Source of the DNA: an uncultured Odoribacter sp.
Lineage (GTDB): Bacteria; Bacteroidota; Bacteroidia; Bacteroidales; Marinifilaceae
NCBI GenBank assembly: GCA_900548135.1
Contig: URJC01000118.1
Coordinates: 1-7,625 of the forward strand
Direction of reading: 5' to 3'
Length of the DNA stretch: 7,625 nucleotides
Shown: one piece after another, positions 1-7,625 of the stretch
How positions within the stretch are numbered: position 1 is the first letter of the stretch
How the letters are laid out: each line of letters begins with the position of its first letter
Translations under genes and position numbers: made by a program
Notes under the pieces: model-generated
Databases searched by the model: none
Told to the model about the DNA's origin: nothing
What the model saw: only the letters and a program-made list of their open reading frames with translations

Positions 1-1549
1 TTGAAGTATCACGGTTCATCACGATCGGAGTAATCGAGGGCTTGTTCATCTTTTTCACACTCTTATCTTTCCCCTGACGTTTATAAACCAATGCATAATT
101 ATCTTTAAAATTGACATTCGCAAAATCTACCACTTGTTGTTTGGTTAGTTTACTCATCCGGTCTAAAGCCCCGACTTCATTTGCCCAGGATACATTATTA
201 ACAAAAGCCTCAACAAACCAATTGGCTCTGCCTTCATTACTTTCAAGACTTTTTTGCCTGTCTTTTTTCAAATTATTGATGGTAGCAGCCAACAAAGCCT
301 CATCAAACTCCCCTTTCTTCAATTTTTCAATTTCTTCCAATAAAATATCGCGTACCTCTTCCAGGCTTTGCCCGGTTTTAGGATATCCTTCCATCAGAAA
401 CATACTATAATCAACTAATTGAACCGGAAAAGCTCCGGCTCCCAACATCCGTTGTTGCTGATTGATATCCAAATCAATCAATCCAGCCTGTCCGTTATAA
501 AGAATAGCACTCAACAAATTCAACATTTCAGCATCCTGGCTCCCAGCCCCCGGAAATCTCCAGCCAATGGCAACAGAAGCAGCTTCCGGTCCGACCACCT
601 CTTTTACAACAGGAGCAGTAATCGGCTGTTCCGGAACAAAATTCAATTTCGGTAAATCCGGATTCGCTTTCATCTCCCCGAAATACCTATTTATTGTTGT
701 TATCATCTTACCGGGATCAAAATCACCCGACAAACAAATCGCCATATTATTGGGCACATACCATTGCTTAAAAAAATTCTTGATATTCGTAATGGAAGGA
801 TTTTTCAAATTCTCCTGTGTTCCCAGCACAGTTTGAGTACCATAAGGATGATGTGGAAACAGAGCTGCCATCATTTGTTCGAATACTTTTCTTCTGTCTT
901 TAGTCAGCGACATATTCTTCTCTTCGTACACCGTCTCTAATTCCGTATGAAATCCCCGGATCACCGGATGTTGGAAACGATCAGCCTGAATTTTGGCCCA
1001 ATTTTCCACCTCATTAGCAGGAATATCCTCCACAAAAACAGTCATATCACTGGCAGTATAAGCATTTGACCCGTTAGCGCCTATAGCTGCCATCAATTTA
1101 TCATATTCGTTGGGAATTGCTATCTTTGATGCTTCATACGAGATACTGTCAATCTGACGATAAAGCACAGCCCGTTCTGCCTCATCCGTTGTTTTCCGGT
1201 AAGTTTCAAACAAGGCTTCAATCTCATCCAGCATCGGTTTTTCCAAACCATAATTCTGGGTGCCAAAACTCTCTGTGCCTTTAAACATCAGGTGCTCAAA
1301 ATAATGAGCCAAGCCAGTAGTCTCGGCAGGATCATTTTTTCCACCAGCTTTCACTGCAATGTACGTCTGAATCCTCGGCTGTTCTTTATTGACCGTCATA
1401 TACACTTTTAAGCCGTTATCAAGGGTATAAATCAGGGCATTCATCGGATCTCCGGGCACCGATTCATATTGATATCCAGGAGTATTCCCACAAGCAGCCA
1501 TCACAATAATGAGCCAGGGCAGCCACAACATTTGAAACATTCTTTTCAT
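1..1549 (-). CDS. M16 family zinc metallopeptidase lipoprotein (partial, C-terminus beyond the left edge)
   Basis: Reading leftward from the ATG at 1549-1547, 516 codons are open and the frame runs off the window. The N-terminus begins MKRMFQM, followed by a hydrophobic stretch ending VMAAC, a lipobox with the lipidated Cys at residue 20, so the mature protein is probably anchored in the periplasm or outer membrane. The inverted zinc motif of the M16 (pitrilysin/insulinase) family is HYFEH: His82 and His86 bind zinc and Glu85 is the catalytic base. The third ligand should be a Glu in ETVYEEKN (205-212). Roughly 40 extra, mostly helical residues lie between them compared with the usual spacing of about 76. 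An M16_C domain follows from about residue 250 (NPSITNIKNFF, MAICLSGDFDP). Family members of this layout often have about 900 residues, so up to half may be missing. The start sits 14 nt after the flavin reductase stop, suggesting co-transcription. The substrate is unknown; peptide degradation in the envelope is inferred from the family. Confidence 0.93.
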   Translation of the reverse strand, partial: MKRMFQMLWLPWLIIVMAACGNTPGYQYESVPGDPMNALIYTLDNGLKVYMTVNKEQPRIQTYIAVKAGGKNDPAETTGLAHYFEHLMFKGTESFGTQNYGLEKPMLDEIEALFETYRKTTDEAERAVLYRQIDSISYEASKIAIPNEYDKLMAAIGANGSNAYTASDMTVFVEDIPANEVENWAKIQADRFQHPVIRGFHTELETVYEEKNMSLTKDRRKVFEQMMAALFPHHPYGTQTVLGTQENLKNPSITNIKNFFKQWYVPNNMAICLSGDFDPGKMITTINRYFGEMKANPDLPKLNFVPEQPITAPVVKEVVGPEAASVAIGWRFPGAGSQDAEMLNLLSAILYNGQAGLIDLDINQQQRMLGAGAFPVQLVDYSMFLMEGYPKTGQSLEEVRDILLEEIEKLKKGEFDEALLAATINNLKKDRQKSLESNEGRANWFVEAFVNNVSWANEVGALDRMSKLTKQQVVDFANVNFKDNYALVYKRQGKDKSVKKMNKPSITPIVMNRDTS

Positions 1550-1563
1550 CCTAATTGTATTAT

Positions 1564-2136
1564 TTATCGTTTTTTCTTTTTCTGTACCGACCAACCGAAT
1601 TTTCCGATTTTTTTCCCAAGCCCAAAATATGCCCCATGCAGGTAAATCAATGGCTCTGCTTGTTCCAACTCAAACTTTCCGGTTTCAGAATTCAAAAAAC
1701 GGTCATCTGCCAGAACATTGACAACTTCTGCAATAAACATGTCATGCGACCCTAAGGGCACTATCTCCTTAACCCGGCACTCTATACATACCGGAGCCTC
1801 CTCTATAACCGGAGCCCCAACGACCTCTGCCTTTCCCGGCGTCAGATTCATCTTCTCAAACTTATAATATTCTCTACCTGATCTGACTCCACACCAATCC
1901 GTAGCATAAGCCAATTCTTCTGTCGTCAGGTTAATCACAAACTCCCTATTTTTACACAAGATAGCATAAGAGTAGCGTTCCGGACGTACAGAAATATAAC
2001 ACATGGGGGGATTGGTACAAAGCGTTCCTGTCCAGGCCACAGTAAAAATATTGTATTCTTCAGGTGTACTTCCACAACTGACCAGCACCGCCGGTAAAGG
2101 ATAAATCATGGTTCCCGGTTTCCAATTATGTTTCAT
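1564..2136 (-). CDS. Flavin reductase family protein (FMN-binding split barrel, flavoredoxin-like)
   Basis: This complete protein has 190 residues, the usual length for flavoredoxin-like members of the flavin reductase (DIM6/NTAB) family. The family binds FMN in a split beta-barrel and either reduces flavin with NAD(P)H or carries electrons. Visible family features are the N-terminal strand IYPLPAVLVSCG (11-22), the FMN-contact segment YNIFTVAWTG (28-37) followed by NPPMCYISVRPERYS (42-56), EFVINLTTEEL (65-75), SGREYYKFE (86-94), and the C-terminal strand HDMFIAEVVNVLAD (131-144). There is no signal peptide, so it is probably cytoplasmic. It is cysteine-rich, and its C-terminus ends in a basic tail (QKKKKR). 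No clear Shine-Dalgarno sequence precedes the start, which is normal in Bacteroidetes. It lies directly upstream of the M16 peptidase gene with a 14-nt gap. The natural electron acceptor cannot be read from the sequence. Confidence 0.93.
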   Translation of the reverse strand: MKHNWKPGTMIYPLPAVLVSCGSTPEEYNIFTVAWTGTLCTNPPMCYISVRPERYSYAILCKNREFVINLTTEELAYATDWCGVRSGREYYKFEKMNLTPGKAEVVGAPVIEEAPVCIECRVKEIVPLGSHDMFIAEVVNVLADDRFLNSETGKFELEQAEPLIYLHGAYFGLGKKIGKFGWSVQKKKKR

Positions 2137-2414
2137 TTGAACGTCAAAAATTACAAATTCTTCTTAATCAGTACAAAATTATCAATAAATTCTATCACAA
2201 GCACTATAACCTCCGGGATATTAATCGGAAAAACTATATCTGTAAAAATAACTCCGGCATTAAACAAGGCCTTATAACCACGCTCCGTCAAAAGAGTACA
2301 AAGTATCCGATTCCTGAAAACTTTTCATAAAATTCCGCAGAAATGTTAGTAAATCTGATGTTTTTTTCTCAAATTGCATCACGCAAACGATGACGAACCT
2401 AAACTATATATATT
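2137..2414. promoter_or_regulatory. Divergent intergenic region with the promoters of rocD and of the flavin reductase unit
   Basis: This gap of 278 nt separates two divergent genes, so promoters in both directions must lie here unless the leftward transcript is driven from elsewhere. On the plus strand, TAAATCTG at 2350-2357 matches the Bacteroidetes -7 consensus TAnnTTTG with one mismatch, but no convincing -33 TTG element lies at the right distance. The last 20 nt before the rocD ATG are AT-rich (ACTATATATATT) with no Shine-Dalgarno sequence, as is common in this phylum. On the minus strand I found only poor matches to the consensus. I saw no operator palindrome or riboswitch. Much of the interval is also covered by the possible broken small gene on the minus strand. 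Confidence 0.4.
2151..2379 (-). pseudogene. Possible small frameshifted gene upstream of the flavin reductase
   Basis: Two overlapping minus-strand frames look like halves of one small protein. The first starts at the ATG at 2379-2377 (MQFEKKTSDLLTFLRNF...) and reaches a TAA at 2274-2272 after 35 codons. The second is open from 2324 to a TAA at 2153-2151, has no ATG, and reads RGYKALFNAGVIFTD...PINIPEVIVLVIEFIDN...KKNL. Removing one base from the run of four T (coding strand, 2290-2293) joins them into a 75-residue protein. The first part is charged and probably helical, and the second is strongly hydrophobic or strand-forming with Bacteroidetes-like codons. The joined frame ends 14 nt before the flavin reductase start. 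I recognise no family. It could be a decayed gene, a gene read by +1 frameshifting, an assembly error, or merely chance open frames in an intergenic region. Confidence 0.3.
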
Positions 2415-3626
2415 ATGACAGCACAAGAATTTATGGACAGAGAGGCTCGTTACGGGGCTCACAACTATCACCCGTTACCGGTAGTACTCGAACGGGGCGA
2501 AGGAATTTATGTATGGGATACCGACGGGAAACGGTATTTTGATTTCTTGTCAGCTTATTCTGCTGTAAATCAAGGCCACTGCCATCCCAAAATAGTAAAA
2601 GCAATGACTGACCAGGCACAAAAATTAGCCCTGACTTCCCGTGCCTTTTATAATGATGTATTGGGAGAATGGGAAGAATTTGTGACCCAATACTTCGGTT
2701 ATGACAAAGTATTACCGATGAATACGGGTGCCGAAGCAGACGAAACGGCTTTAAAACTTTGCCGCAAATGGGCCTATATGAAAAAAGGAATTCCTGACGG
2801 AAAGGCCAAAATCATTGTTTGTAATGGCAATTTCCACGGGCGCACCATCACCATTGTTTCCATGTCCAATGATCCGGAATCCTATGGAGGTTACGGACCT
2901 TATACCCCAGGATTTATAAAAATTCCTTATAACGACATTCCGGCCCTGGAAGAAGCGTTGAAAGATCCTGATGTGGCTGGTTTCCTGGTTGAACCGATAC
3001 AAGGAGAAGCCGGAGTATATGTTCCGGATGATGGCTACTTAAAAAAAGCATACGATTTATGTAAGGCTCATCAGGTTTTGTTCATGGCCGACGAGGTGCA
3101 GACAGGCATTGCCCGAACCGGAAAATTATTAGCCTGTGACCACGAAGGAGTCCACCCGGATGTCTTAATTTTAGGGAAAGCCATTTCAGGAGGAATGATG
3201 CCTGTTTCCTGCGTACTAGCCAACGATGACATCATGCTCTGCATTAAACCGGGCGAACACGGTTCAACTTATGGAGGCAATCCGATTGCAGCCAAAGTAT
3301 CCATAGCTGCACTGGAAGTCGTGAGAGATGAGAAATTAGCTGAAAATGCTGAGAAATTAGGAAAAGTATTCCGGGACCGTATGAACGGGATACATTCGGA
3401 TATGGTTGAACTAGTCCGGGGAAAAGGATTACTGAATGCAGTTATCATCAAACCAAAAAATGGGAAAACAGCCTGGGATGTATGCCTGAAACTACGTGAC
3501 AAAGGGTTATTGGCTAAGCCAACTCATCAACACATCATCCGGTTTGCACCACCATTAATCATTAACAAGGTTGAACTCATGCAAGCTATTGGTATCATCG
3601 AAAATACCATAGCTGAATTTGAATGA
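2415..3626 (+). CDS. rocD: Ornithine aminotransferase (ornithine-oxo-acid transaminase)
   Basis: This complete protein of 403 residues is a PLP-dependent class III aminotransferase that moves the delta-amino group of ornithine to 2-oxoglutarate, giving glutamate-5-semialdehyde and glutamate. It closely follows the eukaryotic OAT sequence as I remember it: [13 protein letters not shown] (48-60), LTSRAFYN (73-80), and [12 protein letters not shown] (103-114), the PLP phosphate-binding region. Lys255 in LGKAISGG is the Schiff-base lysine and Asp226 in DEVQTG pairs with the pyridine nitrogen. The positions equivalent to human Tyr85, Arg180 and Glu235, which set ornithine specificity, are kept as Tyr48, Arg143 and Glu198. 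His141 replaces the human Trp178. [11 protein letters not shown] (280-290) and [15 protein letters not shown] (366-380) are also typical. No target signal is present, so it is cytosolic. The gene stands alone, divergent from the flavin reductase gene and convergent with tamB. The start at 2415 gives the expected N-terminus. Confidence 0.97.
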   Translation: MTAQEFMDREARYGAHNYHPLPVVLERGEGIYVWDTDGKRYFDFLSAYSAVNQGHCHPKIVKAMTDQAQKLALTSRAFYNDVLGEWEEFVTQYFGYDKVLPMNTGAEADETALKLCRKWAYMKKGIPDGKAKIIVCNGNFHGRTITIVSMSNDPESYGGYGPYTPGFIKIPYNDIPALEEALKDPDVAGFLVEPIQGEAGVYVPDDGYLKKAYDLCKAHQVLFMADEVQTGIARTGKLLACDHEGVHPDVLILGKAISGGMMPVSCVLANDDIMLCIKPGEHGSTYGGNPIAAKVSIAALEVVRDEKLAENAEKLGKVFRDRMNGIHSDMVELVRGKGLLNAVIIKPKNGKTAWDVCLKLRDKGLLAKPTHQHIIRFAPPLIINKVELMQAIGIIENTIAEFE

Positions 3627-3650
3627 TGAAACCACTATTTCCATGATTTT

Positions 3651-3694
3651 AAAGTCCGATTGTCCCATAAACCATAGCGGACAATTGGACTTTT
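3651..3694 (+). terminator. Hairpin terminator between convergent rocD and tamB
   Basis: A 15-bp stem is formed by 3651-3665 (AAAGTCCGATTGTCC) and 3679-3693 (GGACAATTGGACTTT) around a 13-nt loop. All pairs are Watson-Crick except one G-U in the plus-strand RNA. The right arm runs into TTTT (3691-3694), a short U tract, and the stem starts 24 nt after the rocD stop. In the minus-strand RNA the same position is an A-C mismatch and there is no U tract beyond the stem, so it should work better for rocD than for tamB, although it may slow both. Confidence 0.75.
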
Positions 3695-3723
3695 AACCCA
3701 GCAATTGTTCGGAAAACCACAAC

Positions 3724-6700
3724 CTATTTCTTTTTCCGAAAAAAAACAAAATATTTCCGCAATAATTCACGGAATGTGTCAAAAGATTCCTGATAGGAGA
3801 CACCAACCCCCTGGATAGTTTCAGTATTATTATAAAGTAATTTTTCGTCGGTATGCGAATAAGCTTTCATCTTTAACGTTCCCTGCTTATTCAATTTTAC
3901 TTCAACATTGAAATCACCGGCTATATTATTTTTTTTACTGTCAGAAGTTGTATTTTTGGTTCCTCCCAGATCCATATTTCCATTGGCAGAAATCGTCACC
4001 CTATCATTTAACAACTGGGTAGACAACGCCAATTCGATCTCATCCGAGGTCATCGCTTTTTCCCGGTCTCCCCTCCGGTAGGCAATACCGATATCTACAT
4101 TCTCACTATATTGTGAAACCCAACGGGACAATTGGTTTGAAAGCATTTCTGTCAAAGTAGTCACCCCAGCAACCTGTGCCTGGCTCCTATAATCCCCATT
4201 CTCATCTGTACGGTAAAAACGATTCAATACCAACAAAGAAAACATCTGCTTATTTACTTCATCCTGACTCGAAAAAAGACTCTGAATATAACTCTTACTC
4301 TGAGTTTCCAGAGTCGGAAAATTAATATCAAATTTAACTACAGGGTTCGTCAGATTTTCGCTCAGATTCAGGATACATTCCACCGGCACTTTACGTCCGC
4401 TTTCCGTTGACATTTCTTCTCTACCTTCATCATCTGAAACAACATCTTCCGTTGGCAATAACTCTGAAACAGATGTTTTCAAATTATAAACAGCATTGAT
4501 ATTCAACATAGCATCATAAGGTGAACCGCTCCAATTGATCGTACCACCGGGAGTTAAGACAAATTTCTTGTTCACCAGGTTACTTAAAGTGAATAAATAA
4601 TCCCCTTTCGATATCAGATATTCCCCGAACATCGTCAAACTGCCGTCTTTATCAAAGGCTATCTTAATGTTACCATTTCCTGTTGTACGCAGAATATCTC
4701 CCACAGTAGGGTCAAAAATCACCTGTACGTTCAAATTATTATTTACCTCCAGGTTTGCATTCAAATTGATATCCGATTTATCATTGGCAGCTTGTATTTT
4801 GGGAATTTCTGCCTGCCCCGAAGTAATAAAATGCAGAAAATTATTGGATTGTTCGGTCAGGTTAGCCGTCAAAGGAATATACAAACGGGAATCATTTTCG
4901 GTACGTGCATTTACAGTCACATTCATCAAATCGTTATGATTATCCAATTCAGCTAAACCACTAAGATACACCTGTCCATAAAACGACTCATTATCAACAA
5001 ATCCGGTGTTTAACACCAAAAAGTCATCAAATTTAGCATGCAATTTATAACGATTTTCCCAAATCTGATATTCTCCATCCAAAACCGCCTGCCTGTCGTT
5101 AATATCTTTCAACAGGAAATTCCTGAACAAAAAACGGTTCCGGTTGATATGAACACTATCGTGAACAAAAAACTTAGTATTCAACATATTGATCTTCATC
5201 CCGACGGAATCCAAATACACAAATCCTGAAATATCAGGTTTCCCCGACTTTCCGAAAATATTAACATTACCGGATAAAAAGCCGTTGGCATCAGAGACAA
5301 ACTCTGAAGCATAAGTCCCCAAACGTCCCAACCCAACCTTCTCTAATCTCACATTTACATTCAAGGTATCTGTAGAAGGGTTATAATAACCGGCAATTAA
5401 TAAGGGCACTTCATTACCAACCCGGTTCTGTGCCCTGACAATCAGATTACGGCTTTCTATATCCCAGTAAGAACGCAGTTGCAAAGTTCCCAGCGTATCC
5501 CGGTTGATCCCCCAATCTTTGATATTAAAATCAGATAAAAGTAAAAAATCCTTATAGTAATCCTGCAAAGTCAATGCCCCACTAGTCACTCCAAACATAG
5601 CCAAATGCTTTTTCAAGGCGATACGTGCAAAATTATCCAAATTAAAATTCTCTAAATTGATCCATAGCTTTTCTTCCGGATCTTTCGATATTTTTCCTTT
5701 CACGGACAAAAATTCATCTCCCCGGCGGATAGAAAAATCATGAACTGAAACCTCTTTTCCTTTAATAAACACAGTCGAAGGATTTACGTTCCAAACACTG
5801 TCATCCATTACAATCACTCCCGGACGGATCCGGATTTCCGTGGTATAATCATTTGTCTCATCCGGAGTAAAGATCACACAAGCTGCCAGCTCCCCGCTAT
5901 AGGTTTTCTTCTCCCAATTACACCAACTCAAACGGTCATCCAAGTGATTATCAGCCAAAGTCAGCTGATTACAGACATTATATAAACGGTATCCGTCCCC
6001 GTACACCACCCGGTCGGCAGTATATTGCATATTTAACCGATCGATATCACCGGTTAAATTTATCTCCGAGTTCAACAAAGCAATCCCATCATAACAAATC
6101 GTATCTGACTGTAAAGTCAGGTTTAACTTTTCATCCCCCCGTCTAAAAAAAGAAGTGATCCTGGAACCGCCAGACACACTCAAACCCGGATAAAGGACCT
6201 GTAGTATGCGGTTTGCATCTTTAATTTCGACAACATACTCGAAATCAAATTGTTTAAGATCTTTGATTTTCTTTTTAGTCATCTGTTTACTTTTCCGGAC
6301 AGAATAAGCAGGTAAATAATTTTGCATCAAACTCAATACAAAAGGCACAGGCCGGATATCCCGGTAATTTCCGTCAATGGAAAGATCCAGCACATCCGAT
6401 TTTAAGGTTGTAGTGTTGTGTAACTTGCTCCGGCTGTCTTCCAGACACAAATTATCAATACTAAAACCACCGGTCTCATTTTCATATTGCAGATCGGTCA
6501 GGGTCAAATTGGCAAAACTTTTATCTTTTTGCTCTGCAAAAACCAAATCAAATACCGCAGAGGCTGTCTCCTTCTCCCCTTTCAATCCAAATCCCAGTGC
6601 AGTCAGATCCCTGAACTGCAACTGTCCTTTTACACTGGCAAATCCCAGTGAATCATTCCCATCATAAGACATCACCATCCCTCCATGCAAAGGCTCATCA

Positions 6701-7625
6701 TCAACAGAAGCGATCAGATCCAGTTGATTATTTTCCCAAGTCATCGCCACTTCGGCATCACGAACTGCCCCCTGATTGATATTCAGGCGATGTAAACGGG
6801 AATTCACATGAAATGAAGGGCCATACTGATCCCAAATACCGGCATATGTCCCGGACACTACGCCATTCCTCAGAAAAGATAAATCTGTGAACTTACGAAA
6901 ATCTATCCGGTCAAATTTAAAATCCCCCCGCATTGTATCACACTCCGGAGCCCCCCCCCCACAAGGGCCATAAACAAAACTCAGGTTCCCGGCTAAAGCA
7001 GGGGTAACACTCTTAGCCCGGACTAAAAAATCTGATAAGGTCCCGTCAAAATGGATTTGTTCAAAATCAAGATAAGGCAAACGGTACAATGGGCCAGGAA
7101 CAGGAATATTCATATCAAACCAAGGCAAATAAACGGCAGCTAAATCCTCTGGTCCCAAATGAGCCTGATGAAGTTCTATATTAAATACCGTATTCCTGAC
7201 ATCCGGCAATCCGACTGATTTAAAACTCCCCTGAAACACGCTCTTTTCCCCCAACTCAAAATAAAGGTCATGCCCTTCCAGCTGTTCTATCGTATTGGAC
7301 ACAATACCGCTGCATTTAACCGTATTGGTTATTCCCCGCAAAATACCATTGAAGTAAGCCAAATCTATGAAACTGACAGCAGAAGGTCCCAATTCATAAT
7401 ATTGCTGCATACGGGTAGTAAAATACTTCCAGTCATGCTGTCCAGGAATCCAGTTATACTCTAACTTAACCAGATCTACATTACTTCGCCCGAGCTCAAA
7501 ACGGCAATCTGTAATCAACAAATTAGAGGCTCCAGCCCGAACCTTTCCTCCCATCGATTTCATTTGTAACCCCGACTTTTCAATAAAACTAAGCCCGGAC
7601 ACCTCCATCTTCATCGGGCTATCTG
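3724..7625 (-). CDS. tamB: TamB-like translocation/assembly module protein (partial, N-terminus beyond the right edge)
   Basis: The frame is open from the right edge to the TAG at 3726-3724, giving 1299 codons. The first in-window ATG (7614) is internal: the frame continues upstream to the edge, and the expected N-terminal membrane anchor is absent. TamB proteins (AsmA-like superfamily, formerly DUF490) form long beta-rich grooves that span the periplasm and are thought to carry lipid to, or help assemble, the outer membrane. In Bacteroidetes the partner is the BamA-family lipoprotein TamL. The residue pattern is repetitive beta strands throughout. Recognisable TamB-domain blocks are ARTENDSRLYIPL (about 4900-4865), VECILNLSENLTNPVVKFD (about 4385-4330), EVNKQMFSLLVLNRFYR (about 4265-4210) and the C-terminal GVGVSYQESFDTFRELL (about 3810-3760). 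The protein ends in a basic RKKK tail. Oddities are a run of ten G in the coding strand (6951-6960), encoding CGGG, and an unusual CGGGAPEC stretch there. No promoter is visible because the 5' end lies outside. Confidence 0.93.
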   Translation of the reverse strand, partial: DSPMKMEVSGLSFIEKSGLQMKSMGGKVRAGASNLLITDCRFELGRSNVDLVKLEYNWIPGQHDWKYFTTRMQQYYELGPSAVSFIDLAYFNGILRGITNTVKCSGIVSNTIEQLEGHDLYFELGEKSVFQGSFKSVGLPDVRNTVFNIELHQAHLGPEDLAAVYLPWFDMNIPVPGPLYRLPYLDFEQIHFDGTLSDFLVRAKSVTPALAGNLSFVYGPCGGGAPECDTMRGDFKFDRIDFRKFTDLSFLRNGVVSGTYAGIWDQYGPSFHVNSRLHRLNINQGAVRDAEVAMTWENNQLDLIASVDDEPLHGGMVMSYDGNDSLGFASVKGQLQFRDLTALGFGLKGEKETASAVFDLVFAEQKDKSFANLTLTDLQYENETGGFSIDNLCLEDSRSKLHNTTTLKSDVLDLSIDGNYRDIRPVPFVLSLMQNYLPAYSVRKSKQMTKKKIKDLKQFDFEYVVEIKDANRILQVLYPGLSVSGGSRITSFFRRGDEKLNLTLQSDTICYDGIALLNSEINLTGDIDRLNMQYTADRVVYGDGYRLYNVCNQLTLADNHLDDRLSWCNWEKKTYSGELAACVIFTPDETNDYTTEIRIRPGVIVMDDSVWNVNPSTVFIKGKEVSVHDFSIRRGDEFLSVKGKISKDPEEKLWINLENFNLDNFARIALKKHLAMFGVTSGALTLQDYYKDFLLLSDFNIKDWGINRDTLGTLQLRSYWDIESRNLIVRAQNRVGNEVPLLIAGYYNPSTDTLNVNVRLEKVGLGRLGTYASEFVSDANGFLSGNVNIFGKSGKPDISGFVYLDSVGMKINMLNTKFFVHDSVHINRNRFLFRNFLLKDINDRQAVLDGEYQIWENRYKLHAKFDDFLVLNTGFVDNESFYGQVYLSGLAELDNHNDLMNVTVNARTENDSRLYIPLTANLTEQSNNFLHFITSGQAEIPKIQAANDKSDINLNANLEVNNNLNVQVIFDPTVGDILRTTGNGNIKIAFDKDGSLTMFGEYLISKGDYLFTLSNLVNKKFVLTPGGTINWSGSPYDAMLNINAVYNLKTSVSELLPTEDVVSDDEGREEMSTESGRKVPVECILNLSENLTNPVVKFDINFPTLETQSKSYIQSLFSSQDEVNKQMFSLLVLNRFYRTDENGDYRSQAQVAGVTTLTEMLSNQLSRWVSQYSENVDIGIAYRRGDREKAMTSDEIELALSTQLLNDRVTISANGNMDLGGTKNTTSDSKKNNIAGDFNVEVKLNKQGTLKMKAYSHTDEKLLYNNTETIQGVGVSYQESFDTFRELLRKYFVFFRKKK
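6951..6960 (-). repeat. Homopolymer tract of ten G in the tamB coding strand
   Basis: The plus strand has ten consecutive C, read as ten G in tamB (TGT GGG GGG GGG GCT). The current length keeps the reading frame through to the normal TamB C-terminus. With nine G the frame would hit TAG 16 codons after the tract, and with eleven it would reach TGA within five codons. A second run of six G lies 20 nt downstream in the gene (6924-6929). Tracts of this length are prone to slippage and to sequencing error. Confidence 0.85.

Noticed and set aside
2350..2357. TAAATCTG as the -7 box of a rocD promoter.
   Set aside because: It has one mismatch to TAnnTTTG, and no TTG-type -33 element lies at the proper distance, so I mention it only as a weak candidate and not as a separate promoter feature.
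3708..3740. Inverted repeat (TTCGGAAAA at 3708-3716 and TTTTCCGAA at 3732-3740) around the tamB stop codon.
   Set aside because: The stem is 9 bp and AT-rich, has a 15-nt loop holding the stop codon, and is followed by no U tract in the tamB direction. Part of it is coding sequence. It is probably chance, and the hairpin at 3651-3694 is the better terminator.
3738..3746. Run of eight A near the tamB 3' end as a second phase-variable tract.
   Set aside because: It lies in the last few codons (the FFRKKK tail), so slippage would change only the extreme C-terminal residues and have little effect.
4667..6667. Several plus-strand open frames of 60-100 codons opposite tamB (for example 4667-4939 and 6377-6667), and similar ones opposite the M16 peptidase gene (111-836).
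   Set aside because: They lie wholly antisense to long conserved genes, have Ser/Leu/Phe/Lys-rich low-complexity composition, and show no recognisable domain. They are shadows of the minus-strand genes.
7612..7614. ATG that could serve as the start of the TamB-like protein.
   Set aside because: The frame stays open to the window edge (codons for Asp-Ser-Pro precede it), and the sequence there already reads as internal AsmA/TamB-type repeat. The N-terminal membrane anchor typical of the family is missing, so the true start must lie outside the window.

Overview
The window looks like chromosome from a gut-type Bacteroidetes (order Bacteroidales). The evidence is a moderately AT-rich composition, no clear Shine-Dalgarno sequences before the starts, a Bacteroidetes-style TamB protein, and a lipoprotein zinc peptidase of the M16 family. 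A placement near Odoribacter or Butyricimonas is only an impression and was not tested.

Layout from left to right. Positions 1-1549 (minus strand) hold the first 516 codons of an M16 zinc metallopeptidase lipoprotein, whose C-terminal part lies beyond the left edge. Positions 1564-2136 (minus) encode a 190-residue flavin reductase-like, FMN-binding protein that ends 14 nt before the peptidase start, so the two probably share a transcript. Positions 2137-2414 separate this unit from the divergent gene rocD. On the minus strand this gap holds two overlapping open frames that would join into a 75-residue protein if one base were removed, ending 14 nt before the flavin reductase start. This is a possible frameshifted or decayed gene that is easy to overlook. 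Positions 2415-3626 (plus) encode a complete ornithine aminotransferase, RocD. Positions 3651-3694 form a long hairpin between convergent genes, probably the rocD terminator. Positions 3724-7625 (minus) hold the C-terminal 1299 codons of a very large TamB-like outer-membrane biogenesis protein that enters from the right edge.

The genes do not form one pathway. RocD is amino-acid metabolism linking ornithine, glutamate and proline. TamB and the M16 lipoprotein belong to the envelope. The flavin reductase is probably cytoplasmic redox. I found no mobile element, CRISPR array, tRNA or rRNA, and no clear novel multi-gene system. The two observations most worth checking are the uninterrupted run of ten G (coding strand) inside tamB, where a change of one base either way ends the protein within a few codons, and the possible broken small gene upstream of the flavin reductase.
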